Source: GCA-958296115 sp965222445
GTDB taxonomy: Bacteria; Chloroflexota; Dehalococcoidia; Lucifugimonadales; CAJWER01
Direction: 5' to 3'
Assembly: GCA_965222445.1 (NCBI GenBank)
Contig: CBDCTY010000002.1
Span: 372,001 to 436,000, forward strand
Length of the DNA: 64,000 nucleotides
The notes under the pieces were generated by a model that was not told the DNA's origin, ran no database searches, and was given only the letters and a program-made list of their open reading frames with translations. This document shows positions 8,855 through 17,557 of this stretch, piece by piece (position 1 is the stretch's first letter; every line of letters starts with the position of its first letter). The translations under genes and the position numbers were made by a program.

Positions 8855-10212
8855 TCTGCATCTCTCCGTCTCTTGAGCGCGGCCTCGCTCATAGCGGCAA
8901 TCTCGCCGAACTGGTCTCGAAAGAAGTCCTTGGGCCAGTTCGTGATGTTGCCGTAGGGGTCAAGCTCGAGTGTGTCGAGGATGGAGCTATCGTCATCCGC
9001 CCGGCAGAAGAATAGGCCGACATCGTCATTTGAGACATCCTCTTCGGCTATGCGGCGCTGGAGCCTGCGCAGCAGGTGCTCGCTGTGACTCTCTAGTAAG
9101 ATCTGCACTCCTCGCTTCTTCCATGCGTCGATGAAGACGTCCGCAAGGCCGGCCTGAATAGCCGGGTGCAGGTGGATTTCGGGCTGCTCCAGAATCACCG
9201 TAGATCCCTTTGGCACGTAGAAGCACAGCACGAGCACGGGGAGTATCTGTGAAACGCCGAAGCCTACGTCTGTGATGAGCACTTCGGCTGACTTCGGGGA
9301 CTTTCGAACCCTGACCTCGAAGACAGGGCTGCCTTGGGCGAGGGGCACGACGCGGAAGTCGTGGATCAGTCCTAGCTCTTTGAGCCACAGGGCCACGTAT
9401 TCCTCGAGTGTGGCTCGGCGTCTGCCCTTGCCGCGCCCAATCTTCTCACCCCGTTCTCGCGACGCCAGTATCGCGTCCACTACGGATTCGCCGGCGCGTC
9501 CCATGTCTATGGGCTTCGCACCTGACCAGGTGTATCTGCGTTCCGGCTGGGCTCGCAACGGGCCGAGGTAGTGCACGTTCTCCAGGCTTTCTTCCAGCGC
9601 AAGTTCTAGATCAGATAGGAATCCTGCGTTTGTGAAGTACGCGCGCACTTGATCGGGGAAGCCGTAACATTTGACCGGTGAGGGCAAATCCCAGGCCCGT
9701 CCCCTATTGCGTATGAATTTGAAGTCCGTACCATCGGTGAAGAGGTTGTACTTCGCTTTGGGGTTCCGGCGCATTCCGAACGTCACGTTGCCGACGCCGT
9801 ACGACACTTCGTCTACGATCATCGACTTGCTGGAACGGATCATCTCCTCTCGCGAGGCGACCTCGTATCTGATGCGGCTACTCCGAACGACTCTCTCGTT
9901 AGTGCTCGCATCGATTACTCTCAAGGGACTCGGTGGCTTCCAGCGAAGCGATATCTTCAGGGTGCCGCTCGTATCGTGCTTATGTACTACGCTCTTCAAG
10001 TCACCCAGATCCGCAGGTGTCCTTCTGTCTCCGAAGTGGAAGACTATGCCGCGGTCCGGCGAGTCCGCAGTCTGCTTCAGGAGGAGCAGGGCTTGAATCA
10101 GGCTGGTCTTGCCGGAGCTATTGGCGCCAAAGAAGCCCGTGATGGGCTTGAGCGCGATGTCTCCGGTGTTCTTCCAGGACTTGAAGTTCTCCAGGCGCAT
10201 TCGTGTCAGCAT
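8851..10212 (-). CDS. DUF3696-domain AAA ATPase (OLD/RecF-like)
   Basis: A 453-residue ABC-type ATPase. Residues 29-37 are the Walker A GANSSGKTS, next to an N-terminal MRLENFKSW strand typical of SMC/RecF-like proteins. The Walker B region is STVILEQPEIHLHP, preceded by a signature-like DVGFGVSQILPVLV, and followed by an LLESHSEHLLRRL switch region. The C-terminal ILDTLELDPYGNITNWPKDF segment matches DUF3696. No TOPRIM nuclease domain follows, so a nuclease activity would come from the PIN-like partner encoded next. The gene lies 19 bases after a zinc-ribbon membrane protein gene. Confidence 0.8.
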   Translation of the reverse strand: MLTRMRLENFKSWKNTGDIALKPITGFFGANSSGKTSLIQALLLLKQTADSPDRGIVFHFGDRRTPADLGDLKSVVHKHDTSGTLKISLRWKPPSPLRVIDASTNERVVRSSRIRYEVASREEMIRSSKSMIVDEVSYGVGNVTFGMRRNPKAKYNLFTDGTDFKFIRNRGRAWDLPSPVKCYGFPDQVRAYFTNAGFLSDLELALEESLENVHYLGPLRAQPERRYTWSGAKPIDMGRAGESVVDAILASRERGEKIGRGKGRRRATLEEYVALWLKELGLIHDFRVVPLAQGSPVFEVRVRKSPKSAEVLITDVGFGVSQILPVLVLCFYVPKGSTVILEQPEIHLHPAIQAGLADVFIDAWKKRGVQILLESHSEHLLRRLQRRIAEEDVSNDDVGLFFCRADDDSSILDTLELDPYGNITNWPKDFFRDQFGEIAAMSEAALKRRRDAE

Positions 10213-10231
10213 CGGATTTCACCGTGCGGCA

Positions 10232-10804
10232 TCATCTGTGAGTCTTGCTGTGCGACGGCATGATATTCTCGTACACTTCTACACCACACTTACTGCACTT
10301 TACCATTGCCTTTGGCCGCCACCTTTCAACGGGTGGTGAATTGCTCCGGGCTTGACGCCTAGCCTCGCGTTCTCTGTGAGAGCTACCGCAGTACGGGTGA
10401 CCCTCATCGTCCTCACATCGGTCATCGGTGGGGTTGATGATCTTGCGGCAGCCTGTTTCAGAGCAGCGCTCCAGCTCCGGCAGGTCGCGCTGGCAATGTG
10501 GACATGCCGCAGCTAGCTCATGGACCTCCTGGATGCAGTGAGGGCACAGTCGGACGTCGAGAGTCTGCCTGCTAACGCTTCTTTCCGGCACTGGAAGTGA
10601 CGGCGATCGCGTGTGGTGGCGGCGACTCTCGTCGGATGTGCGCTGCTCGCTCGGCAATCCGATGAGGACCAGCAGGGCCAGGATGCTGAAGAAGAGGCCC
10701 AGGAAGAACCAGGCTCCGCCGCCTCGTCCCTTCTGGCTCGCCAAGTAGGCGCAGAAGGCTCCGATGATCGCACCTTGAATCATGTACAGTACCAGGAATT
10801 CCAA
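10232..10804 (-). CDS. Membrane protein with zinc-ribbon domains
   Basis: A 190-residue protein. The start is a TTG preceded by GGGAGGAG. Two hydrophobic helices (FLVLYMIQGAIIGAFCAYLA and FFLGLFFSILALLVLIGL) form a hairpin. A cytoplasmic part then carries paired cysteines: LCPHC/CPHC (zinc ribbon), CSETGC...C...HPYC, and a C-terminal KCSKCGVEVYENIM. It probably binds two or three zinc ions. The role is unknown. It begins two bases after the protease-like gene, inside a leftward cluster. Confidence 0.62.
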   Translation of the reverse strand: MEFLVLYMIQGAIIGAFCAYLASQKGRGGGAWFFLGLFFSILALLVLIGLPSEQRTSDESRRHHTRSPSLPVPERSVSRQTLDVRLCPHCIQEVHELAAACPHCQRDLPELERCSETGCRKIINPTDDRCEDDEGHPYCGSSHREREARRQARSNSPPVERWRPKAMVKCSKCGVEVYENIMPSHSKTHR

Positions 10805-10806
10805 GG

Positions 10807-11226
10807 CTACTCCTCCCGTCGTTGCGGTCTGTCTACCCAACCGTTCCGTTGCGCTCGATGCAGGCCTTTGAGCCGGGTCGACGGCAGTCTGGTGAGCCTC
10901 TGATTGCGCGGGTCGACTTCTATGCCTACGGATTCCAGGGCGGTCACGCCGAGCAGCGGCTCGGAGTCCTCCTCGCCGAACACGATCGTCGACCCAACGA
11001 GATCCCCCATGAACTCTATCTGGCCCACTGTGACATCCATCCTGACTTCGCTGCCATCGGCAAGTCCGTACACACGCTGGCCTTTGGGCTGGAGACCTAT
11101 GGCTTCCAGATGCTGCCTGGGCACGAGAGAGTCGACCGCGCCCGTGTCGACCAGGAAGAGCCCTTCCCAGGTCCTGTCAGGCTCCGCAGGATTCCGAACG
11201 GTAACAGTGACGTGTGTAACTCCCAT
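10807..11226 (-). CDS. Retropepsin-like aspartic protease family protein (clan AA)
   Basis: A 139-residue protein. LFLVDTGAVDSLVP contains the active-site Asp-Thr-Gly with the hydrophobic flanks of retropepsin-like proteases, and a later LLGVTALESVGIEVDP is the second conserved strand. Such single-domain enzymes work as dimers. There is no signal peptide, so it is cytoplasmic. It is 13 bases downstream of the dehydrogenase and two bases upstream of the zinc-ribbon membrane protein gene; whether it processes that neighbour is speculation. Confidence 0.72.
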   Translation of the reverse strand: MGVTHVTVTVRNPAEPDRTWEGLFLVDTGAVDSLVPRQHLEAIGLQPKGQRVYGLADGSEVRMDVTVGQIEFMGDLVGSTIVFGEEDSEPLLGVTALESVGIEVDPRNQRLTRLPSTRLKGLHRAQRNGWVDRPQRREE

Positions 11227-11239
11227 TTCAACCCCTTGG

Positions 11240-12001
11240 CTAGCGGGCCGTCCAGCCTGCGTCCACGGAGATGGATGCGCCGGTGATGGAGCGGGCGGCG
11301 TCGGATGAGAGGTAGGCGGCCATGGATGCGATTTCGTCGGGCTCGACGAGGCGCTTGATGGCGGCCGGGGCGAGCATCACGTCGGTCACGACGTTGGCTT
11401 CAGGGATTCCCAGGGTGCGGGACTGGTCGCCGATCTGCTTCTGGACGAGGGGCGTGTTGGCGTAGCCGGGGCAGATGGAGTTGACGGTGATGCCGTAGTC
11501 GCCGACCTCGAGGGCGACGGTCTTGGTGAGGCCGATGACGCCGTGCTTGGCGGCGTTGTATGCGGACTTGTAGGGGCTGGCGACCAGGCCGTGGATGGAC
11601 GAGATGTTGATGATCCGGCCCCAGCCGCGCTCCTTCATGCCGGGCACCACGGCCTTGGTGAGCTGGAAGGGCGCGTTGAGCATGATCTGGATCATCGTGG
11701 CCCACTCGTCGTCGGGGAACTCGTCGACTGGGTGGATCTTCTGGATGCCGGCGTTGTTGACCAGGATGTCGACCCCGCCCGCCTCCTCGAGGGCGCGCCT
11801 GCCTAGGTCGTTGGTGCCCTCCATGGTGGAGATGTCGGCCTGGATGAAGGTCCCGCCGACCTCCTCGGCCGTCTCGGAACCCGATTCGAGGAGGTCGGTG
11901 ACCAGGACGCGCGCGCCATCCGCCGCCAGGGCCTTGGATATAGCCCGTCCGAAGCCGCCTCCCGCACCGGTCACCAACGCTACCCTATCCGTCAGTGTCA
12001 T
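11240..12001 (-). CDS. bdhA: 3-hydroxybutyrate dehydrogenase-like short-chain dehydrogenase
   Basis: A 253-residue SDR. The NAD-binding VTGAGGGFGRAI, the NNAG motif and the catalytic SSIHGLVASPYKSAYNAAKHG (Ser, Tyr, Lys) are complete. The ICPGYANTPLVQKQI segment and the overall pattern resemble D-beta-hydroxybutyrate dehydrogenase, which interconverts 3-hydroxybutyrate and acetoacetate; another SDR specificity cannot be ruled out. The ATG at 12001 is chosen because GGAGGG precedes it at seven bases; a TTG lies five codons earlier. It heads the leftward cluster that ends with the PIN-like gene. Confidence 0.8.
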   Translation of the reverse strand: MTLTDRVALVTGAGGGFGRAISKALAADGARVLVTDLLESGSETAEEVGGTFIQADISTMEGTNDLGRRALEEAGGVDILVNNAGIQKIHPVDEFPDDEWATMIQIMLNAPFQLTKAVVPGMKERGWGRIINISSIHGLVASPYKSAYNAAKHGVIGLTKTVALEVGDYGITVNSICPGYANTPLVQKQIGDQSRTLGIPEANVVTDVMLAPAAIKRLVEPDEIASMAAYLSSDAARSITGASISVDAGWTAR

Positions 12002-12110
12002 GATCGAACCCTCCAATTGGGCACAATGCTATCATATGTATGGGCGGTGGCCAGATGCGCCAGATGCGCCAGGGCTCGCAGAGGGCCCAGCCCCCGCCGG
12101 AGGTGCGGCA

Positions 12111-13781
12111 TTGTTCGATAGCAGGCTGTTCGCGAGGTGGTGGATACTCCCGATTGTGTTGCTGTTTTTGCTAGGGGCCTTGGCCTGCGGCAGCGCCGAC
12201 GACGAAGAGGGCTACTATGGCGATTCTGCATCCGCACCCACCCAGCGTGCGCCTATCGCGGTTTCCGATGCGCCTGTGCGCTCCGAGTCGCAAGCCGCCG
12301 CCGCTCCGGGTGCCCCGGGCCTCCCGGGCCGGCCTGGTCCTCTGGGCGATCCGGGTGCTCCGGCTGCCGCGGCCAAGTTTGCAGCGGGCGACGCGTCGGT
12401 AGAGTCGAGCGTGTCTTCCGGCGAGCAGCTTGCCCAGCTCGTCGTGCAGCAGCGGATCATCATCCGCACGGTCGACATGGGTGTCGAGGTCGACGACGTG
12501 GGCGTTGCCATCGACGATATCGGTGAGCTGGCGAAGAGGATGGGAGGCTGGATCGTCTCGTCCAACAGGCCGCTGATGCACACGGGCTCCGTCTCGGTCC
12601 GCGTCCCGGCGGACATGCTGGACCAGGCGGTGCTGGAGATCAGGGCGCTCTCGCTCAGGGTGAAGTACGAGAGCTCCGACAGCCGGGATGTTACCGACGA
12701 GTACGTCGACCTGTCCAGCCGGCTGAAGAACACGAAGGCGACCGAGGAGGCGCTGCTCAAGCTGCTGGAGCGCGCGGAGAAGGTCGACGACGCGCTGGCC
12801 GTGCAGTCGAACCTCTCGAGGGTCCAGGAGGATGTGGAGCGACTACAGGGGCGGATCAAGTACCTGGAGCAGACCTCGGCCTTCTCGCTCATGAACGTGT
12901 CGCTGTCGGAGGAGCCGCGGGAGATGGTGCCCGACGCCGGTCCGGACGTGAGGGCGGGAGTGGGAGAGCCGATCAGGTTCCGGGCGTCCTTCACGCCGTC
13001 AGACGGCATCGAGAGCTTCGACTACACGTGGGACTTCGGCGACGGAACGGGGGTCGTTGCCGGAAACCGCACGGCCCCCACGGGCGACGGGAGCCGCAGG
13101 GTGACTGCGACCGTCCACCACAGGTATGAGGACGAGAGGGACTCGCCCTACATCGTCCAGTTCAAGATCACGGGGTTCGGCGACGGAGGCTTGGCGGAGG
13201 GCGAGGACACACTCATCGCCACCGTCTCCAGGATTCCGAACATCGAGGTCTTCGCCGGCGAATGGATAGATGCCGAGGAGGGCGAGACGGTGGAGCTTTC
13301 GGGCTCCTTCACCAGGCCCGCCGGCATGACGGACATGAGGTACACCTGGGACTTCGGCGACGGGTCGAGCCCGGCATCGGGCACCCTGGAGGAGGGCGTG
13401 ACGACGGTCGTCGACGGGCACATCTACTCGAACTACCGGCCCCGTCCGTACACTGCCAGGCTCACTATCACCGGTACGATGGAGACGGGGGAGGTCGAGG
13501 GCTCCAGCACGGTGGACGTACGCGTCGAGGAGGCACAGGGGTGGGTCATAGGGGGATGGAGCTTCTCTGACCAGTGGAAGACCGCGGTCAGGACGCTGTC
13601 GGCCGTGGCGGCGGCCGCTCTCACCGGCTCGATATGGCTGCTGGTCTTCAGCCCCATCATCGCCATCATCGTGGGAGCGGCAATCTTCCTGGGGAGACGG
13701 GCAGGCTCCGCCTCCGGAAGGCGGGCGGCGCAGGCTGGTGATACAGACGGTGCGGGCGAGGACCCTCAGGCCGGGCCTTAG
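12111..13781 (+). CDS. DUF4349 lipoprotein with two PKD domains and C-terminal membrane anchor
   Basis: A 556-residue exported protein. The start is a TTG preceded by GGAGG at seven bases. An N-terminal hydrophobic segment ends in LLGALACG, a lipobox. A short proline-glycine collagen-like stretch follows (PGAPGLPGRPG). Residues about 105-270 are DUF4349 with a coiled-coil (ALLKLLERAEKVDDALAVQS). Two PKD domains follow, each with YTWDFGDG. A C-terminal helix (LTGSIWLLVFSPIIAIIVGA) would anchor the far end. DUF4349 proteins are envelope proteins of unknown role. It is divergent from the dehydrogenase and followed after two bases by a NUDIX gene. Confidence 0.78.
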   Translation: MFDSRLFARWWILPIVLLFLLGALACGSADDEEGYYGDSASAPTQRAPIAVSDAPVRSESQAAAAPGAPGLPGRPGPLGDPGAPAAAAKFAAGDASVESSVSSGEQLAQLVVQQRIIIRTVDMGVEVDDVGVAIDDIGELAKRMGGWIVSSNRPLMHTGSVSVRVPADMLDQAVLEIRALSLRVKYESSDSRDVTDEYVDLSSRLKNTKATEEALLKLLERAEKVDDALAVQSNLSRVQEDVERLQGRIKYLEQTSAFSLMNVSLSEEPREMVPDAGPDVRAGVGEPIRFRASFTPSDGIESFDYTWDFGDGTGVVAGNRTAPTGDGSRRVTATVHHRYEDERDSPYIVQFKITGFGDGGLAEGEDTLIATVSRIPNIEVFAGEWIDAEEGETVELSGSFTRPAGMTDMRYTWDFGDGSSPASGTLEEGVTTVVDGHIYSNYRPRPYTARLTITGTMETGEVEGSSTVDVRVEEAQGWVIGGWSFSDQWKTAVRTLSAVAAAALTGSIWLLVFSPIIAIIVGAAIFLGRRAGSASGRRAAQAGDTDGAGEDPQAGP

Positions 13782-13783
13782 GA

Positions 13784-14266
13784 ATGGCCGCGACCAGGCA
13801 CTTCACGGCAACCGGGTTCGTCGTACACGGGGGCAGCGTGGCCCTGCACTGGCACCCGAAGGTGAAGGCATGGCTGCCCCCTGGGGGGCACATCGAGGCC
13901 AACGAGGACCCGGTGCAGGCGGTCCTGCGCGAGATCGAGGAGGAGACGGGCCTAGACGCGGTCGTAGTCCCGACCGCCACGCGTCTCGATCTCCAGTACC
14001 CCGAGCACGTTCAGCCGCCGTTCACGATCATGATCGAGGACATCCACGATCCCGTCGACGGCTACCACCAGCACATCGACATGATCTACTTCTGCCGTCC
14101 GGCGGGGGAGCCCGGCGCGATGAACGACGGCTGGCGCTGGATCGACAGGGCGGTCCTGAGGGCCGGGGCTACCATCGACGCAGGCGGAGGCACTTCTGAA
14201 GCGCCGCCGGAGGACGTACGCCTGCTCGCCGAGTACGCCTTTGCGCTGATCGAAGGGGCGCAGTAG
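13784..14266 (+). CDS. NUDIX hydrolase
   Basis: A 160-residue cytoplasmic hydrolase of nucleoside diphosphate-linked compounds. The Nudix box Gx5Ex7REUxEExGU is perfect, running from GHIEANED through REIEEETGLD near residues 35-57. The region before it, WLPPGGHIE, is the usual lead-in strand. The substrate cannot be named. It starts two bases after the DUF4349 gene, so it is probably in the same transcript. Confidence 0.86.
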   Translation: MAATRHFTATGFVVHGGSVALHWHPKVKAWLPPGGHIEANEDPVQAVLREIEEETGLDAVVVPTATRLDLQYPEHVQPPFTIMIEDIHDPVDGYHQHIDMIYFCRPAGEPGAMNDGWRWIDRAVLRAGATIDAGGGTSEAPPEDVRLLAEYAFALIEGAQ

Positions 14267-14345
14267 ACACTCGGCGAGGTCTTGAACCGCCGCCCGAGGG
14301 TATATACCCTATGCCGCGTCCGGTGGTCTAGCGAGGAGGCGGCCA

Positions 14346-14665
14346 ATGCCCAAGTTCCTGGTGCGATTCTCATACACGAGAGAAGGACTTCAGGGCCTCG
14401 TGAAGGAGGGTGGCACCTCCCGCCGCGACTCCTTGGCGAGAACAGTGGAAGCCGTGGGAGGGACGCTCGATGCCTTCTACTACGCCTTCGGCGATCACGA
14501 CCTGTACGCCATCGTAGAGGCGCCCGACCAGGAGGCGATGACGGCCGTCGCTCTCACGATAGGCGCGTCGGGGTCGGCGTCGTGAACACGACCGTGCTGG
14601 TGACGCCCGAGGAGGTCGACGGCGCCGTGAATCAGGAGCGTAGCGTACCGGCCTCCCGGACATGA
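14346..14665 (+). pseudogene. GYD-domain protein, frameshifted near the 3' end
   Basis: The first 79 codons (14346-14585) encode a ferredoxin-fold GYD protein (MPKFLVRFSYTREGLQGLVK, DAFYYAFGDHDLYAIVEAPD, AVALTIGASG) with a GGAGG leader. The frame then hits TGA, but another frame continues at once with VNTTVLVTPEEVDGAV, the expected family ending, to a stop at 14665. A single-base shift near 14570-14583 explains both. It may be a genuine mutation, a sequencing error, or a still-functional shorter protein. GYD proteins are of unknown function. Confidence 0.68.
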
Positions 14666-14705
14666 CGCGGGGTAGGCCGAGAATGCCGAGCAGGGGGTTG
14701 ATCCA

Positions 14706-15566
14706 GTGAAGCTGTACATACTGGGCGCAGGCACACCGGTGCCGTCGCCGGAGCGATTCGGCTCTTCATACGTGGTCCAGGTGGGCGGCGACCACATCAT
14801 GTTCGACTGCGGCCCGGCGACGACGCACAAGCTGTCGAAGGCCGGGCTCAGCCCGGTCCAGATCGACTACCTGCTGTTCACACATCACCACTACGATCAC
14901 GACGTGGACTACCCGTGCTTCCTGCTCAGCCGGTGGAACCTCCACGTCGGCGACGAGAACGAGCTCCAGGTGTTCGGGCCTGCGCTGACTGAGCAGCTCC
15001 ACCACCGGCTGATGGACGAGCACCAGGGGGCGTTCGCCCACGACTGGATCGCGCGGATCAACCACCCCCTTAGCCTGAACGCCTACACGAGTAGGGGCGG
15101 AGTACTGCCGAGACCGGAGCCGTCCTTTTCGGTATCGGACATAGGCCCCGGGAAGGTGTGCCAGGGCAGCACGTGGGAGATCACGGCGGCCCCCGCCGAG
15201 CACGTTGAGCCCTGGCTGGACTCTCTGGCCTATCGGATCGAGAGCGAGGAGGGCAGCATCGTCGTCACGGGCGACACGCGGCCCTGCCAGACGGTGACAG
15301 ACCTGGCGTCGGATACCGATGTCCTGGTATGCCTCTGCGTCTACGTGCAGGAGGAGATAGAGGGCACGCCCGAGGCCGAGTACATGTGCGGCAGCGTCAC
15401 GTGCGCCGAGATGGCGCGCGACGCGGGCGCGAAGAGGCTCGTGCTGGTACACCAGGCCGAAGAGCTGGACTCCCCCGGCGAGACCGAGCGCGCCCTGGCC
15501 GACATCACCCGGATATACGACGGTCCCGTGGTGTGGGGGCGCGAGCTGATGGTGCTGGAAGTCTGA
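14706..15566 (+). CDS. Metallo-beta-lactamase-fold hydrolase (RNase Z-like), copy 1
   Basis: A 286-residue enzyme. THHHYDHDVDY is the HxHxDH zinc motif near residues 60-70, IVVTGDTRPC gives the later aspartate, and the LGAGTPVPSPERFGSS start resembles RNase Z/arylsulfatase-type members. Additional histidines lie in AAPAEHVEP and VLVHQ. The substrate is unknown; tRNA 3' processing is less likely because there are two nearly identical copies. The GTG/ATG choice is aided by the repeated leader GAGCAGGGGG. The gene next to it is a close paralogue (copy 2). Confidence 0.82.
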   Translation: MKLYILGAGTPVPSPERFGSSYVVQVGGDHIMFDCGPATTHKLSKAGLSPVQIDYLLFTHHHYDHDVDYPCFLLSRWNLHVGDENELQVFGPALTEQLHHRLMDEHQGAFAHDWIARINHPLSLNAYTSRGGVLPRPEPSFSVSDIGPGKVCQGSTWEITAAPAEHVEPWLDSLAYRIESEEGSIVVTGDTRPCQTVTDLASDTDVLVCLCVYVQEEIEGTPEAEYMCGSVTCAEMARDAGAKRLVLVHQAEELDSPGETERALADITRIYDGPVVWGRELMVLEV

Positions 15567-15612
15567 CGAGACGCAGGGCAGGCCGAAGAATCCCGAGCAG
15601 GGGGGCGCACCA

Positions 15613-16473
15613 GTGAAGCTGTACATCCTGGGAGCAGGCACGCCGAGACCGTCGCCGGACAGGTTCGGCTCCGCATACGTCGTGCAGGTGGGCGGCGACC
15701 ACATCATGTTCGACTGCGGCCCGGCGACGACGCACAAGCTGTCGAAGGCGGGGCTCAGCCCTGTGGATATCGACTACCTGCTGTTCACACACCACCACTA
15801 CGATCACGACGTGGACTACCCGTGCTTTCTGCTCAGCCGGTGGAACCTCCACGTCGGCGACGAGAACGAGCTACAGGTGTTCGGACCGGCGCTGACTGAG
15901 CAGCTGCACCACCGGCTGATGGACGAGCACGAGGGGGCGTTCGCCCACGACTGGATCGCGCGAATCAACCACCCCCTTAGCCTAAACGCCTACACGAGCA
16001 GGGGTGGTGTGCTGCCGAGACCGGCGCCGTCCTTCTCGGTGTCGGACATAGGGCCTGGGAAGGTGTGCCAGGGCAGCAACTGGGAGATTACGGCGGCCCC
16101 CGCCGAGCACGTCGAGCCCTGGCTGGACTCGCTGGCCTACAGGATCGACAGTGAGGAGGGCAGCATCGTCGTCACGGGCGACACGCGGGCCTGCCGGTCT
16201 GTGACTGACCTGGCGTCGGACGTCGACATGCTGGTCTGCATCTGCGTCGACATAGAGGACAAGGTGGCGGGTACGGCCGAGGCCGAGTACATGTGCCACA
16301 GCGAGACGTCAGCCGAGATGGCGCGGGACGCGGGCGCGAAGAGCCTCGTGCTGGTGCACCAGGCCTTTAGTATGGACGAACCCGGACTGACCGAGCGCGC
16401 TCTGGCCGACATCACCCGGATATACGATGGGCGCGTCGTGTGGGGCGAAGAGCTGATGGTGCTGGAAGTCTGA
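15613..16473 (+). CDS. Metallo-beta-lactamase-fold hydrolase (RNase Z-like), copy 2
   Basis: Same length as copy 1 (286 residues) and roughly 90 percent identical by eye, with all zinc-binding residues retained (THHHYDHDVDY, VTGDTR). Differences cluster after residue 210: here VDIEDKVAGTAEAEYMCHS replaces VQEEIEGTPEAEYMCGS. The leader sequence is also duplicated (compare 14670-14708 with 15575-15615), so the unit is a tandem duplication of about 907 bases. The clustered divergence near one side suggests possible specialisation. Confidence 0.82.
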   Translation: MKLYILGAGTPRPSPDRFGSAYVVQVGGDHIMFDCGPATTHKLSKAGLSPVDIDYLLFTHHHYDHDVDYPCFLLSRWNLHVGDENELQVFGPALTEQLHHRLMDEHEGAFAHDWIARINHPLSLNAYTSRGGVLPRPAPSFSVSDIGPGKVCQGSNWEITAAPAEHVEPWLDSLAYRIDSEEGSIVVTGDTRACRSVTDLASDVDMLVCICVDIEDKVAGTAEAEYMCHSETSAEMARDAGAKSLVLVHQAFSMDEPGLTERALADITRIYDGRVVWGEELMVLEV

Positions 16474-16537
16474 CGCCAGCAGCGTCTTTCGACATGAACG
16501 ACTACATCGAGGACATCAGCGGGAGGGGACGCCCGGC

Positions 16538-17485
16538 CTAGCGTTGGCGAATGATGTACCTGTCCCGCTCCCACCGCGAGCTAAGGAGGGGACTCGCCTC
16601 CAGCAGTCGCTGGAGGGTCTTGTACTTGGAGGCGCTCAGCTTGCCGACACCCAGGACGCGGGCCGCGTCGTTGGCGGCGGTGCTCCCGGCCATCTTGTCG
16701 CCGGAGTTTGGCGCCCGCTCCAGCCATGCCTCGTCAATCCCCTTGTGCCACGTATCCGTCTGCTCCGCGCCCTCGACCAGCTCCACGGACATGTTGCCGC
16801 CGCCCCTGGGCCGGGTGACCGACACCTCCGAGGACGCCTCCAGGTACCGTGAGAAGGTCGAGTACCCCAAACCGCGGTAGTCGAAGCTCGGGTCCATCCG
16901 CTGCATCGTCTCCATCAGCTTGCCGCCGTTGATCTGGCCCTGCGCGTCCATGCCGGTGCGCACGGCGCGGATGAGCAGGCTCTCGCCGGACGTCTCCTCG
17001 GTCGTCTCCGCAGACTTGGCCGACGTGCTGGCCTGGTCCAGGTAGTAGTAGCGGTCGCAGGACCTGACGAGAGTCTGGGAGACACCCTTCTTGCGCCCGC
17101 CGCCGATGACGCTCTTGCCCGCCGCCCTCAGCCGGCTGACCAGCGGCACGAAGTCCGTATCCGACGACACGATGACGAAGGTGTCGACGGGTGAGTTGTA
17201 CATCAGCTCGACGGCGTCTATGGCAAGTCGGATGTCGCTGGAGTTCTTGCCTGATGCGGAGTGGAAGAGGTGGATGGGCTCGATGCCCAGCTCGAGAAGC
17301 TGGTCGCGCTGCCGCTTCTGGTCGCGGCCCGAACCGGCCTGCGACCAGTCGGCGTAGGCCCGCTTGACGATGACCCTGCCGTGGTCGGAGACCTGGTCGA
17401 GGAGCCACTGTATCGCTGTCAGCCCCACGTTCTCGTAGTCTATCAACACCGCTACCTGCCGCTCGCCTAAGCCCTCTGTCGCCAC
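16538..17485 (-). CDS. NYN-domain (LabA-like PIN nuclease) protein with C-terminal LOTUS/OST-HTH domain
   Basis: A 315-residue protein. The NYN nuclease domain spans about residues 8-150: AVLIDYENVG gives the first aspartate, SASGKNSSDIRLAIDAVELM the central acidic residues and FVIVSSDTDFVPLVSRLR the third motif. A second domain near 165-250 (LLIRAVRTGMDAQGQINGGK followed by DPSFDYRGLGYSTFSRYLE) is typical of OST-HTH/LOTUS RNA-binding modules. It probably degrades or binds RNA. The GTG at 17485 is preceded by GAGGAA. The gene is convergent with the metallo-hydrolase pair. Confidence 0.82.
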   Translation of the reverse strand: MATEGLGERQVAVLIDYENVGLTAIQWLLDQVSDHGRVIVKRAYADWSQAGSGRDQKRQRDQLLELGIEPIHLFHSASGKNSSDIRLAIDAVELMYNSPVDTFVIVSSDTDFVPLVSRLRAAGKSVIGGGRKKGVSQTLVRSCDRYYYLDQASTSAKSAETTEETSGESLLIRAVRTGMDAQGQINGGKLMETMQRMDPSFDYRGLGYSTFSRYLEASSEVSVTRPRGGGNMSVELVEGAEQTDTWHKGIDEAWLERAPNSGDKMAGSTAANDAARVLGVGKLSASKYKTLQRLLEASPLLSSRWERDRYIIRQR

Positions 17486-17557
17486 TGTGAGTTTCCTCTA
17501 TTCCGTCAAACTAGATCTTGGTGTCGAATGATAACAGGTTGCGCCCCGGAGGCGCGG

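Noticed and set aside
11595..12110. Plus-strand frame leading into the DUF4349 gene
   Set aside because: It is the complement of the dehydrogenase gene; the lipoprotein signal starts at TTG 12111.
12291..12375. Collagen-like PGAPGLPGRPG stretch as a phage or surface fibre gene
   Set aside because: Only a few triplets, located in a linker of the DUF4349 lipoprotein.
16494..16541. Sixteen-codon frame MNDYIEDISGRGRPA after the metallo-hydrolase pair
   Set aside because: Too short to support, with no leader; possibly debris of a third duplicate.
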